Source: QZKY01 sp963666295 (GTDB taxonomy: Bacteria > Pseudomonadota > Gammaproteobacteria > Burkholderiales > Burkholderiaceae_D). Taken from it: DNA of 64,000 nt. A model generated the notes under the pieces. It worked only from the letters and a program-made list of their open reading frames with translations. It searched no databases and was not told where the DNA came from. Position numbers and translations under genes: made by a program. Below, piece after piece: positions 42,308 to 51,633 of this stretch; the stretch's first letter is position 1, and every line of letters starts with the position of its first letter. The stretch spans positions 124,001-188,000 of the forward strand of contig OY762707.1 in NCBI GenBank assembly GCA_963666295.1. The letters run 5' to 3'.

Positions 42308-43396
42308 TCATGCAGACAAAGAATGCTGAATAATGCGCGCCAGCTTGGTGGCATATTGCGGGTCAGTCGCATAACCTGCGTCCTGCAAACTTTGTGCAAA
42401 AGCAACCGCATCTCCGCCATTCTCAAGCACGCGCTGATAACGCGGATTGGTCGAAATCAAGCTGGCGTAATCTTTGAAGGACTCCGCATAAGACGCATAC
42501 GCACGAAATGGCTCGCGCGTCTTTGCAGCAACACCATTTTCATATTCCGTTGTGACAGACATTGCCACCTCGCCACCCCAACTACGCCCCGCCTTGATGC
42601 CAAACAGGTTATAGCTGGGCGTGCCATCCCCCATAGTGATTTCCTTTTCCCCCCACCCCGTTTCTAGTGCAGCTTGCGCAAGCATAAAGTTGGCTGGAAT
42701 TCCCGTCTCTCTACTCACCTCGTCAGCGTAAGGCTTCAGCTTATCCATGAAAGCCTGAACATGTGCCGGTCTGGAAGCTTCGTTTTGCAACTGCACCTGC
42801 TGAGTATCCAGTTCGGCCTGACGCGTCTGAATCAGATTAATGAGATCCTGGTGCTTCAAGTCAGAAGAAATCATTTCCTGCTGCCTTTGGTAGGTCGCAA
42901 GCATGCTGGACAGAACACCTTTATCAGAGGAATCCTCAGAAGAACGTTGTGTTAGGCTGCCAATCATGAATGCTTTATTCAATGAAGCTGCCATTTGCAT
43001 TGCGCGTACGCCTGTCGATTCCACCTTACCAACTTTATTTTCTATGACGGTATCGCTTTTAGGCGTATTCATGCTACCCGAAGGAAGCGCGCGATTATTG
43101 TTTTGCATTTGCTGAACAAGCGCATCCGCCAGACCCATGCCACGCTTGGCAAAAGCCTGACTAAGCTCCTGATCCAAAATCGAGGTGTACATTTTGCTCT
43201 GACTGTTATTAAACAAGCCTGAATCAAACGTCGTTTTGCGCATGCTTTTAAGCACCATATTCATAAACAGTGCTTCAAATTGCTGCGCTGCCTGACGCAA
43301 CGCGTCAGGCGAGTTATTCCTTGCAGAAAGCCGAATGGCGCTCAGGTCCGTCGTGTCGACGCTTGCAGGGTTAACAAACGTATGCTGACTGATCAT
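42308..43396 (-). CDS. flgJ: Flagellar rod assembly protein / muramidase (FlgJ)
   Basis: The 362-residue protein joins an N-terminal rod-binding domain (about 30-110, AAQQFEALFMNMVLKSMRKTTF) and a C-terminal glucosaminidase domain (about 205-360, AQAALETGWGEKEI with the catalytic Glu, then YNLFGIKAGRSWGG). It opens peptidoglycan for the growing rod. The dual-domain form is typical of beta- and gammaproteobacteria. It ends the flgBCDEFGHIJ unit before the flgK promoter. Confidence 0.94.
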   Translation of the reverse strand: MISQHTFVNPASVDTTDLSAIRLSARNNSPDALRQAAQQFEALFMNMVLKSMRKTTFDSGLFNNSQSKMYTSILDQELSQAFAKRGMGLADALVQQMQNNNRALPSGSMNTPKSDTVIENKVGKVESTGVRAMQMAASLNKAFMIGSLTQRSSEDSSDKGVLSSMLATYQRQQEMISSDLKHQDLINLIQTRQAELDTQQVQLQNEASRPAHVQAFMDKLKPYADEVSRETGIPANFMLAQAALETGWGEKEITMGDGTPSYNLFGIKAGRSWGGEVAMSVTTEYENGVAAKTREPFRAYASYAESFKDYASLISTNPRYQRVLENGGDAVAFAQSLQDAGYATDPQYATKLARIIQHSLSA

Positions 43397-43446
43397 TCAA
43401 TGCCCAATATAATAAATTAAGTTTTCAACGCAACTTATTGTTATTG

Positions 43447-44577
43447 TTAAATTATTTCCAACTCAGCACGTAGTGCACCTGACACCTTCATGGCTTGCAA
43501 AATGGCCAGCAAATCCTGCGGCGTTGCCCCAATCGCATTCAATGCCTTGACCACATCCGAAAGTGACGCAGCCTTCTTGAGCATCAGGATTTTTCCAGCC
43601 CCTTGCTTCAGATCAATTTCTGAATTTTGCACCACAACCGTTTGTCCTCCTGAAAGTGCTTCAGGCTGACTCACGGAAGTTGTCGTATCTATGGTTACGG
43701 AAAGGTTGCCGTGCGCAACGGCACAAGGTTCAACCATCACCCCTTGATTCAATACAATTGAACCCGTACGCGCATTCAAAATCACTTTGGCACTTGCCAG
43801 AGACGGCATCACTTCAATATTTTCCATCTCACCCAAAAACGCAACGCGCTGATTGCTGGTCGCTGGCGCATGCACCCGAATAACACGCCCGTCCTGTGCT
43901 GCTGCCGTGCCCCCTCCAAAGCGCTTGTTAATGGCCTCGGTGACTAGGCGCGCGTTAGTAAAATCGGTTTTTCTTAGCTCCAGATAAATCTGATTTCCAT
44001 TGCCCAGCATGCTTGGCACGGTACGCTCAACCGTTGCACCATTTGCAATGCGCCCGACACTCAGGTGATTCACTTGCGTCTGGCTGCCGCCTGCCGAAGC
44101 CCCTGCCCCACTGACCAGCACATTCCCCTGAGACATCGCATAAACTTTACCGTCAGCGCCCTTCAATGCCGTCATCAGCAACGTGCCGCCACGCAAGCTT
44201 TTTGCATTACCCATTGAAGAAACGGTGACGTCCAATGTTTGCCCTGGTTGTGCAAATGCAGGCAACGATGCCGTCACCATAACGGCGGCAACATTCTTGA
44301 GCTGCAATGACGTGCCATGCGGCACATTAATACCCAGTTGCTGCAACATGCTCAGCATGGTCTGCACGGTAAAAGGCGTTTGTGTTGTCTGATCACCACT
44401 GCCATCCAGACCAACCACTAGGCCATAACCAATCAACTGGTTTTGTCGAACGCCCTGAATGCTTGCCAAATCCTTGATTCTCTCGGCATGCGACAGGGTC
44501 GCTGACATGACGAGCAAAAGACACACCAAGGCATTCAGTGCACTTTTTATAGTCGTTTTGATTGGTTTGTATGTCAT
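43447..44577 (-). CDS. flgI: Flagellar P-ring protein (FlgI)
   Basis: The 376-residue periplasmic protein has a signal peptide (about 1-31, after SHA) and the FlgI pattern ERIKDLASIQGVRQNQLIGYGLVVGLDGSGDQ plus FTVQTMLSMLQQLGI. It forms the P ring around the rod in peptidoglycan, with FlgA as its chaperone. It lies between flgH and flgJ in the flg operon with short gaps. Confidence 0.96.
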   Translation of the reverse strand: MTYKPIKTTIKSALNALVCLLLVMSATLSHAERIKDLASIQGVRQNQLIGYGLVVGLDGSGDQTTQTPFTVQTMLSMLQQLGINVPHGTSLQLKNVAAVMVTASLPAFAQPGQTLDVTVSSMGNAKSLRGGTLLMTALKGADGKVYAMSQGNVLVSGAGASAGGSQTQVNHLSVGRIANGATVERTVPSMLGNGNQIYLELRKTDFTNARLVTEAINKRFGGGTAAAQDGRVIRVHAPATSNQRVAFLGEMENIEVMPSLASAKVILNARTGSIVLNQGVMVEPCAVAHGNLSVTIDTTTSVSQPEALSGGQTVVVQNSEIDLKQGAGKILMLKKAASLSDVVKALNAIGATPQDLLAILQAMKVSGALRAELEII

Positions 44578-44598
44578 TATCAGCTCTCAAATCCTACG

Positions 44599-45282
44599 TT
44601 ATAACGGCATCACACTCAGGAAAAAGCGTGCCAAATGGGTCATCACGTCTGCAGCATCAATGCGCGTATTGGTTCTGTATTCAACCCGTGCATCTGCTAC
44701 TTGAGAGGAAAGAACCGTGTTACCAGCTTTAATGTCACGCGGATTAACAATGCCAGAAACTCGAATAAATTCAGCGCCTTTGTCCAGCGCAATTTGTTTT
44801 TCACCGCTCACCAGCAAGTTGCCATTAGGATAGACATCAGTAACGATTGCGTTAATCGTGCCTTTGAAACTATTGCTTGAACTTACAGAGGCCTCATTCT
44901 CATACTCGCTTTCCCCCTCTGCAGAAAGTCCGAGCTTGTTTAGCGTTGCCGAAGGCAAACCAAATATTTGCGGTGCCGAGTAGGAAGAGCTTCCCGTATG
45001 GCTGGCAGAACCACTGCCATCCTTGCCAGCTGAAGTACTTTCACTGATTACGATGGTCAGCGTATCGCCAACCATGCGTGCCCGATAGTCTTCAAATAAG
45101 GGGCGATACCCGCCAGCGTTATAGATCGCACCACTAGTCGGTGCTACGGCTGCATGCTGTGACTGGTGCGTTTTTTGCGGATTCTCATGCGTAATCGTGC
45201 TTGGTGTCGTTGCACATGCCGCCAGACCTCCCAGCATCACACTGACCAGTAAATTTCTTGTAATCAGAGATCGTTTTCTCAT
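44599..45282 (-). CDS. flgH: Flagellar L-ring lipoprotein (FlgH)
   Basis: The 227-residue lipoprotein has a lipobox GLAAC (Cys near residue 23) and the L-ring core PLFEDYRARMVGDTLTIVISESTSAGKDGSG with the late motif SGIVNPRDI. It forms the outer-membrane ring. I use the ATG at 45280-45282, preceded by AAGGTGAG; a GTG nine bases upstream is an alternative. FlgI follows 21 bases downstream. Confidence 0.94.
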   Translation of the reverse strand: MRKRSLITRNLLVSVMLGGLAACATTPSTITHENPQKTHQSQHAAVAPTSGAIYNAGGYRPLFEDYRARMVGDTLTIVISESTSAGKDGSGSASHTGSSSYSAPQIFGLPSATLNKLGLSAEGESEYENEASVSSSNSFKGTINAIVTDVYPNGNLLVSGEKQIALDKGAEFIRVSGIVNPRDIKAGNTVLSSQVADARVEYRTNTRIDAADVMTHLARFFLSVMPL

Positions 45283-45310
45283 CCAGCTCACCTTGTTTTC
45301 CTCAACTCAT

Positions 45311-46093
45311 TTAAAGCTGGGTCAGCTTTTGCAGCATCTGATCCGCTGTGGTGATTGCCCTGCTGTTGATTTCAAAAGCGCGCTGCGTCTCAATCATGTT
45401 CACCAGTTCTTCAGCCACATTGACGTTTGATGTTTCAACATAGGTCTGAACCAGATAACCCGCCCCGTTTGTACCTGGGGTATTGGTGTTTGCGGTGCCA
45501 GAAGCATCTGTTTCAACATATAAATTCTCGCCTCTGCTTTCAAGGCCAGCAGAGTTAACAAAGGTCGCCACCTGGATGGATCCAATCTGCGTAACCTGCG
45601 TGCTGCCTGCCTGCGTAATGGAAACGGTTCCATCTCTGGCAACAGTCAGCGATTGCGCATCACTGGGAATCGTGATGGTGGGCTGAACTGTATAACCGCT
45701 TGATGTAACCAGTTGCCCCTGATCATCCATCTGAAAAGAACCATCACGCGTATAAGCCGTCGAACCATCAGGCAAAAGAATTTGAAAGAAGCCTTCGCCT
45801 TGAATAGCAAGATCCTTGTCATTGCCAGTTAGCTGTAGATTTCCCTGCGTATGCAAGCGCTCTGTTGCAACCGGACGAACACCAGTGCCGATTTGCAGCC
45901 CGGAAGGTAATTGCGTTTGCTGAGAAGATTGCGCACCAGGCTGACGCAATGTCTGATAGAGCAAATCTTCGAACACTGCGCGAGAGCGCTTGAAACCACT
46001 GGTTCCAACGTTCGCCAGGTTATTGGCAACGACATCCATTTTCGTCTGCTGTGCATCCAGTCCGGTTTTGGCAATCCAGAGCGAGCGAATCAT
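45311..46093 (-). CDS. flgG: Flagellar distal rod protein (FlgG)
   Basis: The 260-residue protein begins MIRSLWIAKTGLDAQQTKMDVVANNLANVGTSGFKRSRA and ends NVNVAEELVNMIETQRAFEINSRAITTADQMLQKLTQL, both diagnostic of FlgG. The NANNLAN-type motif and D0/D1 core mark rod and hook axial proteins. The size equals that of other FlgG proteins. Confidence 0.96.
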   Translation of the reverse strand: MIRSLWIAKTGLDAQQTKMDVVANNLANVGTSGFKRSRAVFEDLLYQTLRQPGAQSSQQTQLPSGLQIGTGVRPVATERLHTQGNLQLTGNDKDLAIQGEGFFQILLPDGSTAYTRDGSFQMDDQGQLVTSSGYTVQPTITIPSDAQSLTVARDGTVSITQAGSTQVTQIGSIQVATFVNSAGLESRGENLYVETDASGTANTNTPGTNGAGYLVQTYVETSNVNVAEELVNMIETQRAFEINSRAITTADQMLQKLTQL

Positions 46094-46163
46094 TATTTAC
46101 CTCCCGTTTTAGATTGATGCAGATCGCATCAATTCATATTTGCTGCACAAAAAACATGTTTCA

Positions 46164-46904
46164 TCAGGCAATTGACAGCAGCTGTGTTGCCTTGGCTTCG
46201 TTTTCTTCCGCGTTCTTAATCAAATTCATATGCATTTCAAACTGACGCGCAAGAGAAATCATGTCGACTATGGCTTCGGCCGCATTCACGTTACTGCTCT
46301 CGAGCGCTCCACCATGAAGCGCGACATTTTCGTCAGCCTGCGGTGTTACGCCATCTCTGGTGCGAAACAGCCCATCTTCACCTCGCACAAGATTGGCTTC
46401 GGATGGATTAACCAGCTTTATTCGCCCCAGCACATTGACCGTTGCCGGTGTGCTGGTGGTATCAATCGCCGATACCGTGCCATCCTTGGCAACCGATACG
46501 TGAACATCTGGCGGAATGCTGATTGGCCCACCATCCCCCATAATGCTCAGCCCCGCTTCAGATTGCAGCACACCATTTTCAGACAACTTGAAACTGCCAT
46601 TGCGCGTGTAGGCTTCTGAACCATCAACCATCTGAACCGCAATCCATCCTTTTCCTTGGACCGCCACATCCAGGGCCCGCCCTGTCTGCTGAATGCCGCC
46701 AGCAGAAAAGTCCGAACCAACGGTTGAATCAACAACATATGTACGTGTAGGCTTTTCAGCTCCTAGGACGGGAACGGATCTGAATGCATCCATTTGGGCG
46801 CGAAATCCCGTCGTTGAAACATTGGCAATATTCTGCGCGGTCGTCGCCTGCTTGGTCATCACATGCTTGGCGCCCGTCATGGCCACGTAAATCATTCGAT
46901 CCAT
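46164..46904 (-). CDS. flgF: Flagellar proximal rod protein (FlgF)
   Basis: The 246-residue rod protein starts MDRMIYVAMTGAKHVMTKQATTAQNIANVSTTGFRAQMDAFR and ends with the axial helix ESSNVNAAEAIVDMISLARQFEMHMNLIKN. It is upstream of flgG as in the common flg operon order. Both termini and length match FlgF. Confidence 0.95.
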   Translation of the reverse strand: MDRMIYVAMTGAKHVMTKQATTAQNIANVSTTGFRAQMDAFRSVPVLGAEKPTRTYVVDSTVGSDFSAGGIQQTGRALDVAVQGKGWIAVQMVDGSEAYTRNGSFKLSENGVLQSEAGLSIMGDGGPISIPPDVHVSVAKDGTVSAIDTTSTPATVNVLGRIKLVNPSEANLVRGEDGLFRTRDGVTPQADENVALHGGALESSNVNAAEAIVDMISLARQFEMHMNLIKNAEENEAKATQLLSIA

Positions 46905-46952
46905 TTCTCGTTCTCGCTAATGTGATTCGAACCTAACAACAAACAAAGTCAA

Positions 46953-48200
46953 TTACCTCAAATTCACCAAGGTCTGCAAAATTGAATCCTGCGTCTTGAT
47001 GGTTTGTGAATTGGCCTCATACATGCGCTGCGCCGTAATCATATTGACCAGTTCTTGCGTCAAATCGACGTTCGAGTCTTCAACTGCGGATGATTGCAGT
47101 ACGCCAAGACTGCCTGTATTCGGTGTCGAAATTAAAGCTGGTCCTGAATTCGAGGTTTCACCCCACAAATTATTGCCAAGCGGCTGCAAACCATTGGCAT
47201 TGGTGAAGTTAGCCAGAACAACTTGGCCTAACGTTGCAGACTCTCCATTGGTATAGCGACCAACAATCACACCATCTGCATCAACATCAAAACTCGACAA
47301 CCGGCCCGACGTATATCCATCTTGCTGAAGATCACCAACGCTAAATGTTGTTCCGTATTGTGCTGTACCTAAAAAATCCAGCTCAAACTCAACCGGAGAT
47401 GTCGCTCCTGTGTTTACAGCAAAATCGACGTCAAATGGCAGCGTTGTCGCTGTTGTATCTATCGCACCGCCAGTAGTGAAATTTAGGGTGCCTACCGAAC
47501 CAAAACCAGTTGTCGAGTCTGCGGCATAGGCATCCGGATCCGTAATAGCTTGAACATCCCACGTATTCGCCGCAGTTTTGACAAAAAACATTTGAAAGAT
47601 ATGCGAATTACCCAAACTGTCGTAAATCGTCAGCGACGTAGCATTATTGAAGCTAAGCGGGTCATTCGGCGCAAATGGATAGGTTGTCGTGTCAATAACA
47701 TCCGAGCTTGAATTAAGCGTCAATTGCGCCTCGACCTCACTCGTTGCCTGCGGCGCGAGATCGGACGTATCAATATTCAAGTCAACTGGCGCACCCGTAG
47801 AGAGCACGCCTGAAGCGTCTGCCAAATAGCCTGTCAGTCTTGCCCCATTTGCAGTAACAATGTATCCATCCTTATCGAATTGAAACTGACCATTGCGTGA
47901 GTATGAAACGACACCGTTATCACTCACCCTGAAAAAACCACCACCATTGATAGCGATATCCAGTGGGTTATTTGTAGAGGTAACAGTACCTTGAGTGAAT
48001 TGCTGTGCCACCGTAGCAACCTGAACACCAATACCAATTTGTGACGCACCAGCACCAGTGAGGGAACTGGCATAAACGTCCGCAAACTGGATCTGTGACG
48101 ACTTGAAGCCAACCGTACTAGAGTTCGCTACGTTATTACCCACGACATCCAGATTCTTGGCTGCGGCATTCAATCCGCTTAGTCCTTGTTGGAAACTCAT
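46953..48200 (-). CDS. flgE: Flagellar hook protein (FlgE)
   Basis: The 415-residue hook subunit starts MSFQQGLSGLNAAAKNLDVVGNNVANSSTVGFKSSQ and ends NVDLTQELVNMITAQRMYEANSQTIKTQDSILQTLVNLR. The acidic, Thr/Asn-rich middle forms the outer hook domains. It lies between flgD and flgF. Confidence 0.96.
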   Translation of the reverse strand: MSFQQGLSGLNAAAKNLDVVGNNVANSSTVGFKSSQIQFADVYASSLTGAGASQIGIGVQVATVAQQFTQGTVTSTNNPLDIAINGGGFFRVSDNGVVSYSRNGQFQFDKDGYIVTANGARLTGYLADASGVLSTGAPVDLNIDTSDLAPQATSEVEAQLTLNSSSDVIDTTTYPFAPNDPLSFNNATSLTIYDSLGNSHIFQMFFVKTAANTWDVQAITDPDAYAADSTTGFGSVGTLNFTTGGAIDTTATTLPFDVDFAVNTGATSPVEFELDFLGTAQYGTTFSVGDLQQDGYTSGRLSSFDVDADGVIVGRYTNGESATLGQVVLANFTNANGLQPLGNNLWGETSNSGPALISTPNTGSLGVLQSSAVEDSNVDLTQELVNMITAQRMYEANSQTIKTQDSILQTLVNLR

Positions 48201-48235
48201 CTTTCTCTCCTATTTCTGAATAAGCTGCTATTCAG

Positions 48236-48913
48236 TTACAAAATTTCTCGGACATCTGCCAGCGTGACCGCGCCAACATCCTGAACATTAAGCTGTACGC
48301 CAGTAGAAGCAGTCGTAACACTGCTTACCAGACCAAAAGATAGTGGCACGACGCTCAAGGTTTCACCGGCAATGCTGGCCTCAACCTCGAAGACATACTT
48401 GCCATCCGCCGCCGTTGCGCCACTATCTGTCACCCCATCCCAAGCCAGCGGCAGCATGCCTGCATCCTGCTCACCCAGATTCATCGTATGCACAAGGTTT
48501 CCTGACGAATCGCGTATCGAAACCTTGACGCTGTCAGCAGAGGTCGGCAGCTCAACACCGAATATGGCCTGGCTATTTGACAGTGACATGCTGGTTCCCG
48601 ACACAAAAACACCGTGCCCAATCATGTCCGCTGCCTCGAGCGCCTGACTGGATTGAATGTCTGCCAGCAATGTTTCCAGTGTGCTGTTGAGATTTTCGAT
48701 GCCCGTTACCGTGGAAAGCTGCGCCATTTGACTGGTCACTTCCGAGTTTTCCAGCGGGTTTAGGGGATCCTGGTTTTTCATTTGAGCAACCAGCAACTTG
48801 AGAAAGCGATCTTCGGTTTCATCCATCGCACTCGTGGTACTCGAAGATTTAGCAGATGAAGTGCCGTTCATCACAGCCATCAAGCTTGAAGAAACACTAT
48901 TTGTCGTACTCAT
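48236..48913 (-). CDS. flgD: Flagellar hook-cap protein (FlgD)
   Basis: The 225-residue hook scaffold has the N-terminal FLKLLVAQMKNQDPLNPLENSEVTSQMAQLSTV motif and a C-terminal Ig-like FlgD domain (VKVSIRDSSGNLVHTMNLGEQDAG). It caps the growing hook and is later replaced. It precedes flgE with a short gap. Confidence 0.95.
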   Translation of the reverse strand: MSTTNSVSSSLMAVMNGTSSAKSSSTTSAMDETEDRFLKLLVAQMKNQDPLNPLENSEVTSQMAQLSTVTGIENLNSTLETLLADIQSSQALEAADMIGHGVFVSGTSMSLSNSQAIFGVELPTSADSVKVSIRDSSGNLVHTMNLGEQDAGMLPLAWDGVTDSGATAADGKYVFEVEASIAGETLSVVPLSFGLVSSVTTASTGVQLNVQDVGAVTLADVREIL

Positions 48914-48951
48914 AATTCAGCCACCCTATCCTGACGGTTTTAAATTTTCGG

Positions 48952-49356
48952 TTACTGAGCAATTGTCAGCGTTTTCTTCAACATGGTTTTCGCAGCATTC
49001 ATGGTTTCCACATTGGTTTGATATGAACGCGTTGCAGAAATCATGTTCACCATTTCATCCACCACATTAACGTTAGGTTTTGACACATAACCTTGCTCAT
49101 CTGCCAGCGGACTACCCGGGTCGTATACTTTTTTTGGCGGAGACGTATCTTCAACAATTTCCTGCACCTTGACGCCACTGGCTGCACCGTCTCCCGTAAA
49201 CGCTTCAGCAAAAATGACCTGTTTTGCCCGATACGGCTCACCATTCGGTCCGACGGTACTGTCTACATTGGCGATATTGCTGGCAACCGTATTCAGGCGC
49301 TGACTTTGCGCGTTCATGGCTGAACCGGCAACATTAAAAATATTGAACAATGACAT
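48952..49356 (-). CDS. flgC: Flagellar proximal rod protein (FlgC)
   Basis: The 134-residue protein starts MSLFNIFNVAGSAMNAQSQRLNTVASNIANVDS and contains GYVSKPNVNVVDEMVNMISATRSYQTNVETMNAAKTM. Both signatures identify FlgC. It begins five bases after the flgB stop. Confidence 0.96.
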   Translation of the reverse strand: MSLFNIFNVAGSAMNAQSQRLNTVASNIANVDSTVGPNGEPYRAKQVIFAEAFTGDGAASGVKVQEIVEDTSPPKKVYDPGSPLADEQGYVSKPNVNVVDEMVNMISATRSYQTNVETMNAAKTMLKKTLTIAQ

Positions 49357-49361
49357 GGCAA

Positions 49362-49769
49362 TTACCCCTGTATAGCGGCGAGCAGATTTCTGACCTGCGC
49401 ATTAAGAATCGTCACGCCAGCTTCATATCGAAGTGCATTGTCGAGAAACTGATTGCGCTCCACATCCATATCAACGGTATTACCGTCAATATTGCCTTGC
49501 TGCGCATTTCTATACTGAACTGCAACCCCACCCAGGATCTCGCCAGTTGTCGCCCCAAGATGCGCAGATGCAGTTTTCGCCATCGTGACGGCATTGCCAG
49601 CTTGTCCAAGCTGCGCTTGCTGTAGCGCCTGGGCAAAATCAATGTCTCTCGCCTTGTAGTTAGGCGTATCGGCATTGGCAATATTTGAGGCTAGCAACTC
49701 CTGCCTTTTTGCGCGCAAGGACAAAGCCTGCTGTTGAAATTGGAGCGCTGCGTCCAGCTTTCCGACCAT
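49362..49769 (-). CDS. flgB: Flagellar proximal rod protein (FlgB)
   Basis: The 135-residue protein begins MVGKLDAALQFQQQALSLRAKRQELLASNIANADTPNYKARDIDF, the FlgB N-terminus, and ends NALRYEAGVTILNAQVRNLLAAIQG. I start at 49769 because AGGAGAAAGAG lies just upstream; an in-frame ATG at 49793 is possible. It opens the leftward flg operon; the divergent flgA starts 188 bases away. Confidence 0.94.
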   Translation of the reverse strand: MVGKLDAALQFQQQALSLRAKRQELLASNIANADTPNYKARDIDFAQALQQAQLGQAGNAVTMAKTASAHLGATTGEILGGVAVQYRNAQQGNIDGNTVDMDVERNQFLDNALRYEAGVTILNAQVRNLLAAIQG

Positions 49770-49793
49770 CTCTTTCTCCTGAAATTTCCCCAC

Positions 49794-49957
49794 CCAAAAT
49801 GAATCAAAGAATCAAAAATGGATTGATATAGAGTGATGTTACGAAAACGCGCTGTTTTTTGATCGGGCAATAAACATCAAAAATGCCCCCTTGTTTCCCG
49901 CTTTGGATTTGACTTGAGGCCTATACCATTGAGAGTGTAAAAAACCGTGGACAAACC
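49794..49957. promoter_or_regulatory. Divergent flgB/flgA promoter region
   Basis: The gap should hold the promoters of the hook-basal-body operon (leftward) and flgA (rightward). No sigma-28 box is seen, as expected of middle genes that in betaproteobacteria usually depend on FlhDC. Individual elements cannot be fixed from the sequence. Confidence 0.4.
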
Positions 49958-50662
49958 ATGAAAACGATCAGCACATTTTTTCTGGGGCTTGCACTTACCT
50001 TATGTGCATACGCCACAAGCGCGAACACCCCTCTAAAACACCAAGATCTTGGCGCACTCAGGCAAGTCGCCCATCAATTTCTGAAAACACAGACAGTGGA
50101 TCTACCCGGCAAGGTCACGGTTGAGGTGGGCTCCATCGAGCCGCGACTAAAACTCTCTCCATGCGTTTCTCCTACGGCCTTTTTGCTCAAGAACAGTCAG
50201 GCATGGGGTAAAACGACCGTCGGGATACGGTGTGATGCACCCGATGCCTGGTCAATTTATGTTCCAGCAAACATCAAAGTGCATGGCGAATATTTGGCGG
50301 CAGCAAGATCATTGCCGCGTGGTCATGTCATACAGAAAAGCGATCTAATGCTCGATAGTGGTGAGTTAACCGCACTTCCAGCTAAAACGCTAAACCGCCC
50401 TGAACAAGCACTGGGAAGTGTGGTTGCAATAAGCCTGCATCCAGGCGCCCCAATACGTCAGGATGCCTTGCGCATCAGGCGCGCAGTGAAACAGGGCCAA
50501 ATCGTTAGATTGCTTTCTACCGGGCCAGGATTTAGCATTACATCGGAAGGCAAGGCGCAAAATAATGCAACAGCAGGGCAATTCGTTCGCGTAAGAACAA
50601 ATTCAGGTCAAATTATTAGTGGGATTGCACATGCGGACGGTGTTGTAAGAGTCACCTATTAA
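49958..50662 (+). CDS. flgA: Flagellar P-ring assembly chaperone (FlgA)
   Basis: The 234-residue periplasmic protein has a signal peptide (about 1-23, after SANA) and a C-terminal SAF domain with AARSLPRGHVIQKSDLMLDSGELTALP and GAPIRQDALRIRRAVKQGQIVRL. It assists FlgI polymerisation. It is followed by flgM behind a separate FliA promoter. Confidence 0.93.
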   Translation: MKTISTFFLGLALTLCAYATSANTPLKHQDLGALRQVAHQFLKTQTVDLPGKVTVEVGSIEPRLKLSPCVSPTAFLLKNSQAWGKTTVGIRCDAPDAWSIYVPANIKVHGEYLAAARSLPRGHVIQKSDLMLDSGELTALPAKTLNRPEQALGSVVAISLHPGAPIRQDALRIRRAVKQGQIVRLLSTGPGFSITSEGKAQNNATAGQFVRVRTNSGQIISGIAHADGVVRVTY

Positions 50663-50688
50663 AAATTCTTTTATACTTGCGCAGATGC

Positions 50689-50715
50689 TAAAGTTATCGG
50701 CCTAATGGTCGATAA
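50689..50715 (+). promoter_or_regulatory. FliA (sigma-28) promoter of flgM
   Basis: TAAAGTTA at 50689-50696, 11 bases, then GTCGATAA at 50708-50715 match TAAAGTTT-N11-GCCGATAA with two mismatches and exact spacing. It lies 53 bases before the GTG start of flgM. It makes FlgM synthesis respond to FliA itself, the usual feedback. Confidence 0.85.
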
Positions 50716-50767
50716 GGAAGTTGAGAAGGATTGTTCCTCTCTAAAAAGATCATACGAGGAAAAAATC

Positions 50768-51079
50768 GTGAAAATCGACGACTCATTTAAGAAAACAACG
50801 CCCTTGGGCAGCGGCAGCGCAAGTCAGGCAACTTCTGCAGGCAAAGCACCCGGCAAACCCGCCGAACCTGCTGGCAATACGCCTTCTGTTAATGTTAATC
50901 TTTCGTCGCAATTGCAGACGCTGACAGGGAACATGTCGGACTCAGCCGTGTTTGACACGCAAAAAGTTGAAGAGATCAAGGCGGCCATAGCTGAAGGCAA
51001 GTTCACAGTTGATACTGGGAAAGTTGCCGATAGCCTGATAGAAACAGTTCAAAACTTGCTCCAAAGGCGCACGGCATGA
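50768..51079 (+). CDS. flgM: Anti-sigma-28 factor (FlgM)
   Basis: The 103-residue protein begins MKIDDSFKKTTPLGSGSASQ (GTG start) and ends in the FliA-binding helices DTQKVEEIKAAIAEGKFTVDTGKVADSLIETVQNLL. FlgM holds FliA inactive until it is exported through the completed hook. I use GTG 50768-50770 because GAGGAAAA precedes it. An in-frame ATG at 50705 lies inside the -10 region of the sigma-28 promoter and cannot be on that transcript. The gene overlaps flgN by four bases. Confidence 0.92.
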   Translation: MKIDDSFKKTTPLGSGSASQATSAGKAPGKPAEPAGNTPSVNVNLSSQLQTLTGNMSDSAVFDTQKVEEIKAAIAEGKFTVDTGKVADSLIETVQNLLQRRTA

Positions 51080-51552
51080 ACATGACACCGCGCGAGACGC
51101 CCGCTTCTCACCTCACACAAGAGGTTGAAACGGCGCGTTTGCTGTTAAAAGTTTTGAAGCAAGAGCAAACGCATCTGCTAGAAGCCGATGTGGAAGCGCT
51201 TGAAACATTAACGCCTCAAAAATCAGCGCTGGTTTCACGCATGTCTGCTTTTGCAATTTCTCGCCATAAGGCATTGGCTAAGGCTGGTCTTCCTTCTGAA
51301 GAAGCCAGCATGGAAAAATGGCTAAATAATGCAGACCATTTGCAACTGGAGAGGCATGCATGGGATGAGCTTGTCCGAATCGTTCAGTCTGCCAAAGAAC
51401 TGAATCGAACGAACGGCTTGCTTATTAACAGTCATATGGCGCGCAATCAGAGTGCCCTTCAGGTTCTACAGCACGAAAAACCGACCAACACCTATGGGCC
51501 AGATGGACAAGCGCGTTTAGGTCCTACCGGGCGCGGTTTTGTTACCGGTTAA
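51076..51552 (+). CDS. flgN: Flagellar export chaperone for FlgK/FlgL (FlgN)
   Basis: The 158-residue helical protein (LTQEVETARLLLKVLKQEQTHLLEADVEALETLTPQKSALV...) has the heptad-rich FlgN pattern. It escorts FlgK and FlgL to the export gate. It follows flgM in the normal way with an ATGA overlap. Sequence similarity in this family is weak, so position supports the call. Confidence 0.88.
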   Translation: MNMTPRETPASHLTQEVETARLLLKVLKQEQTHLLEADVEALETLTPQKSALVSRMSAFAISRHKALAKAGLPSEEASMEKWLNNADHLQLERHAWDELVRIVQSAKELNRTNGLLINSHMARNQSALQVLQHEKPTNTYGPDGQARLGPTGRGFVTG

Positions 51553-51573
51553 CCCGCAACCCATAATCATCGT

Positions 51574-51599
51574 AAAAAAGCCCACTTGAAAAAGCAGGC
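51574..51599 (-). terminator. Likely Rho-independent terminator of the fliA operon
   Basis: On the minus strand GCCTGC (51599-51594) pairs with GTGGGC (51585-51580) using G-T wobbles, followed by six T residues (plus-strand A run 51574-51579). It lies between the convergent flgN and fliA. Confidence 0.55.
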
Positions 51600-51633
51600 C
51601 TTGATTTTTCTCGTGCTCACCCAGACATAAAGA

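Noticed and set aside
50705..50767. Longer flgM reading from the ATG at 50705
   Set aside because: This ATG is inside the sigma-28 promoter and the added residues do not resemble FlgM N-termini.
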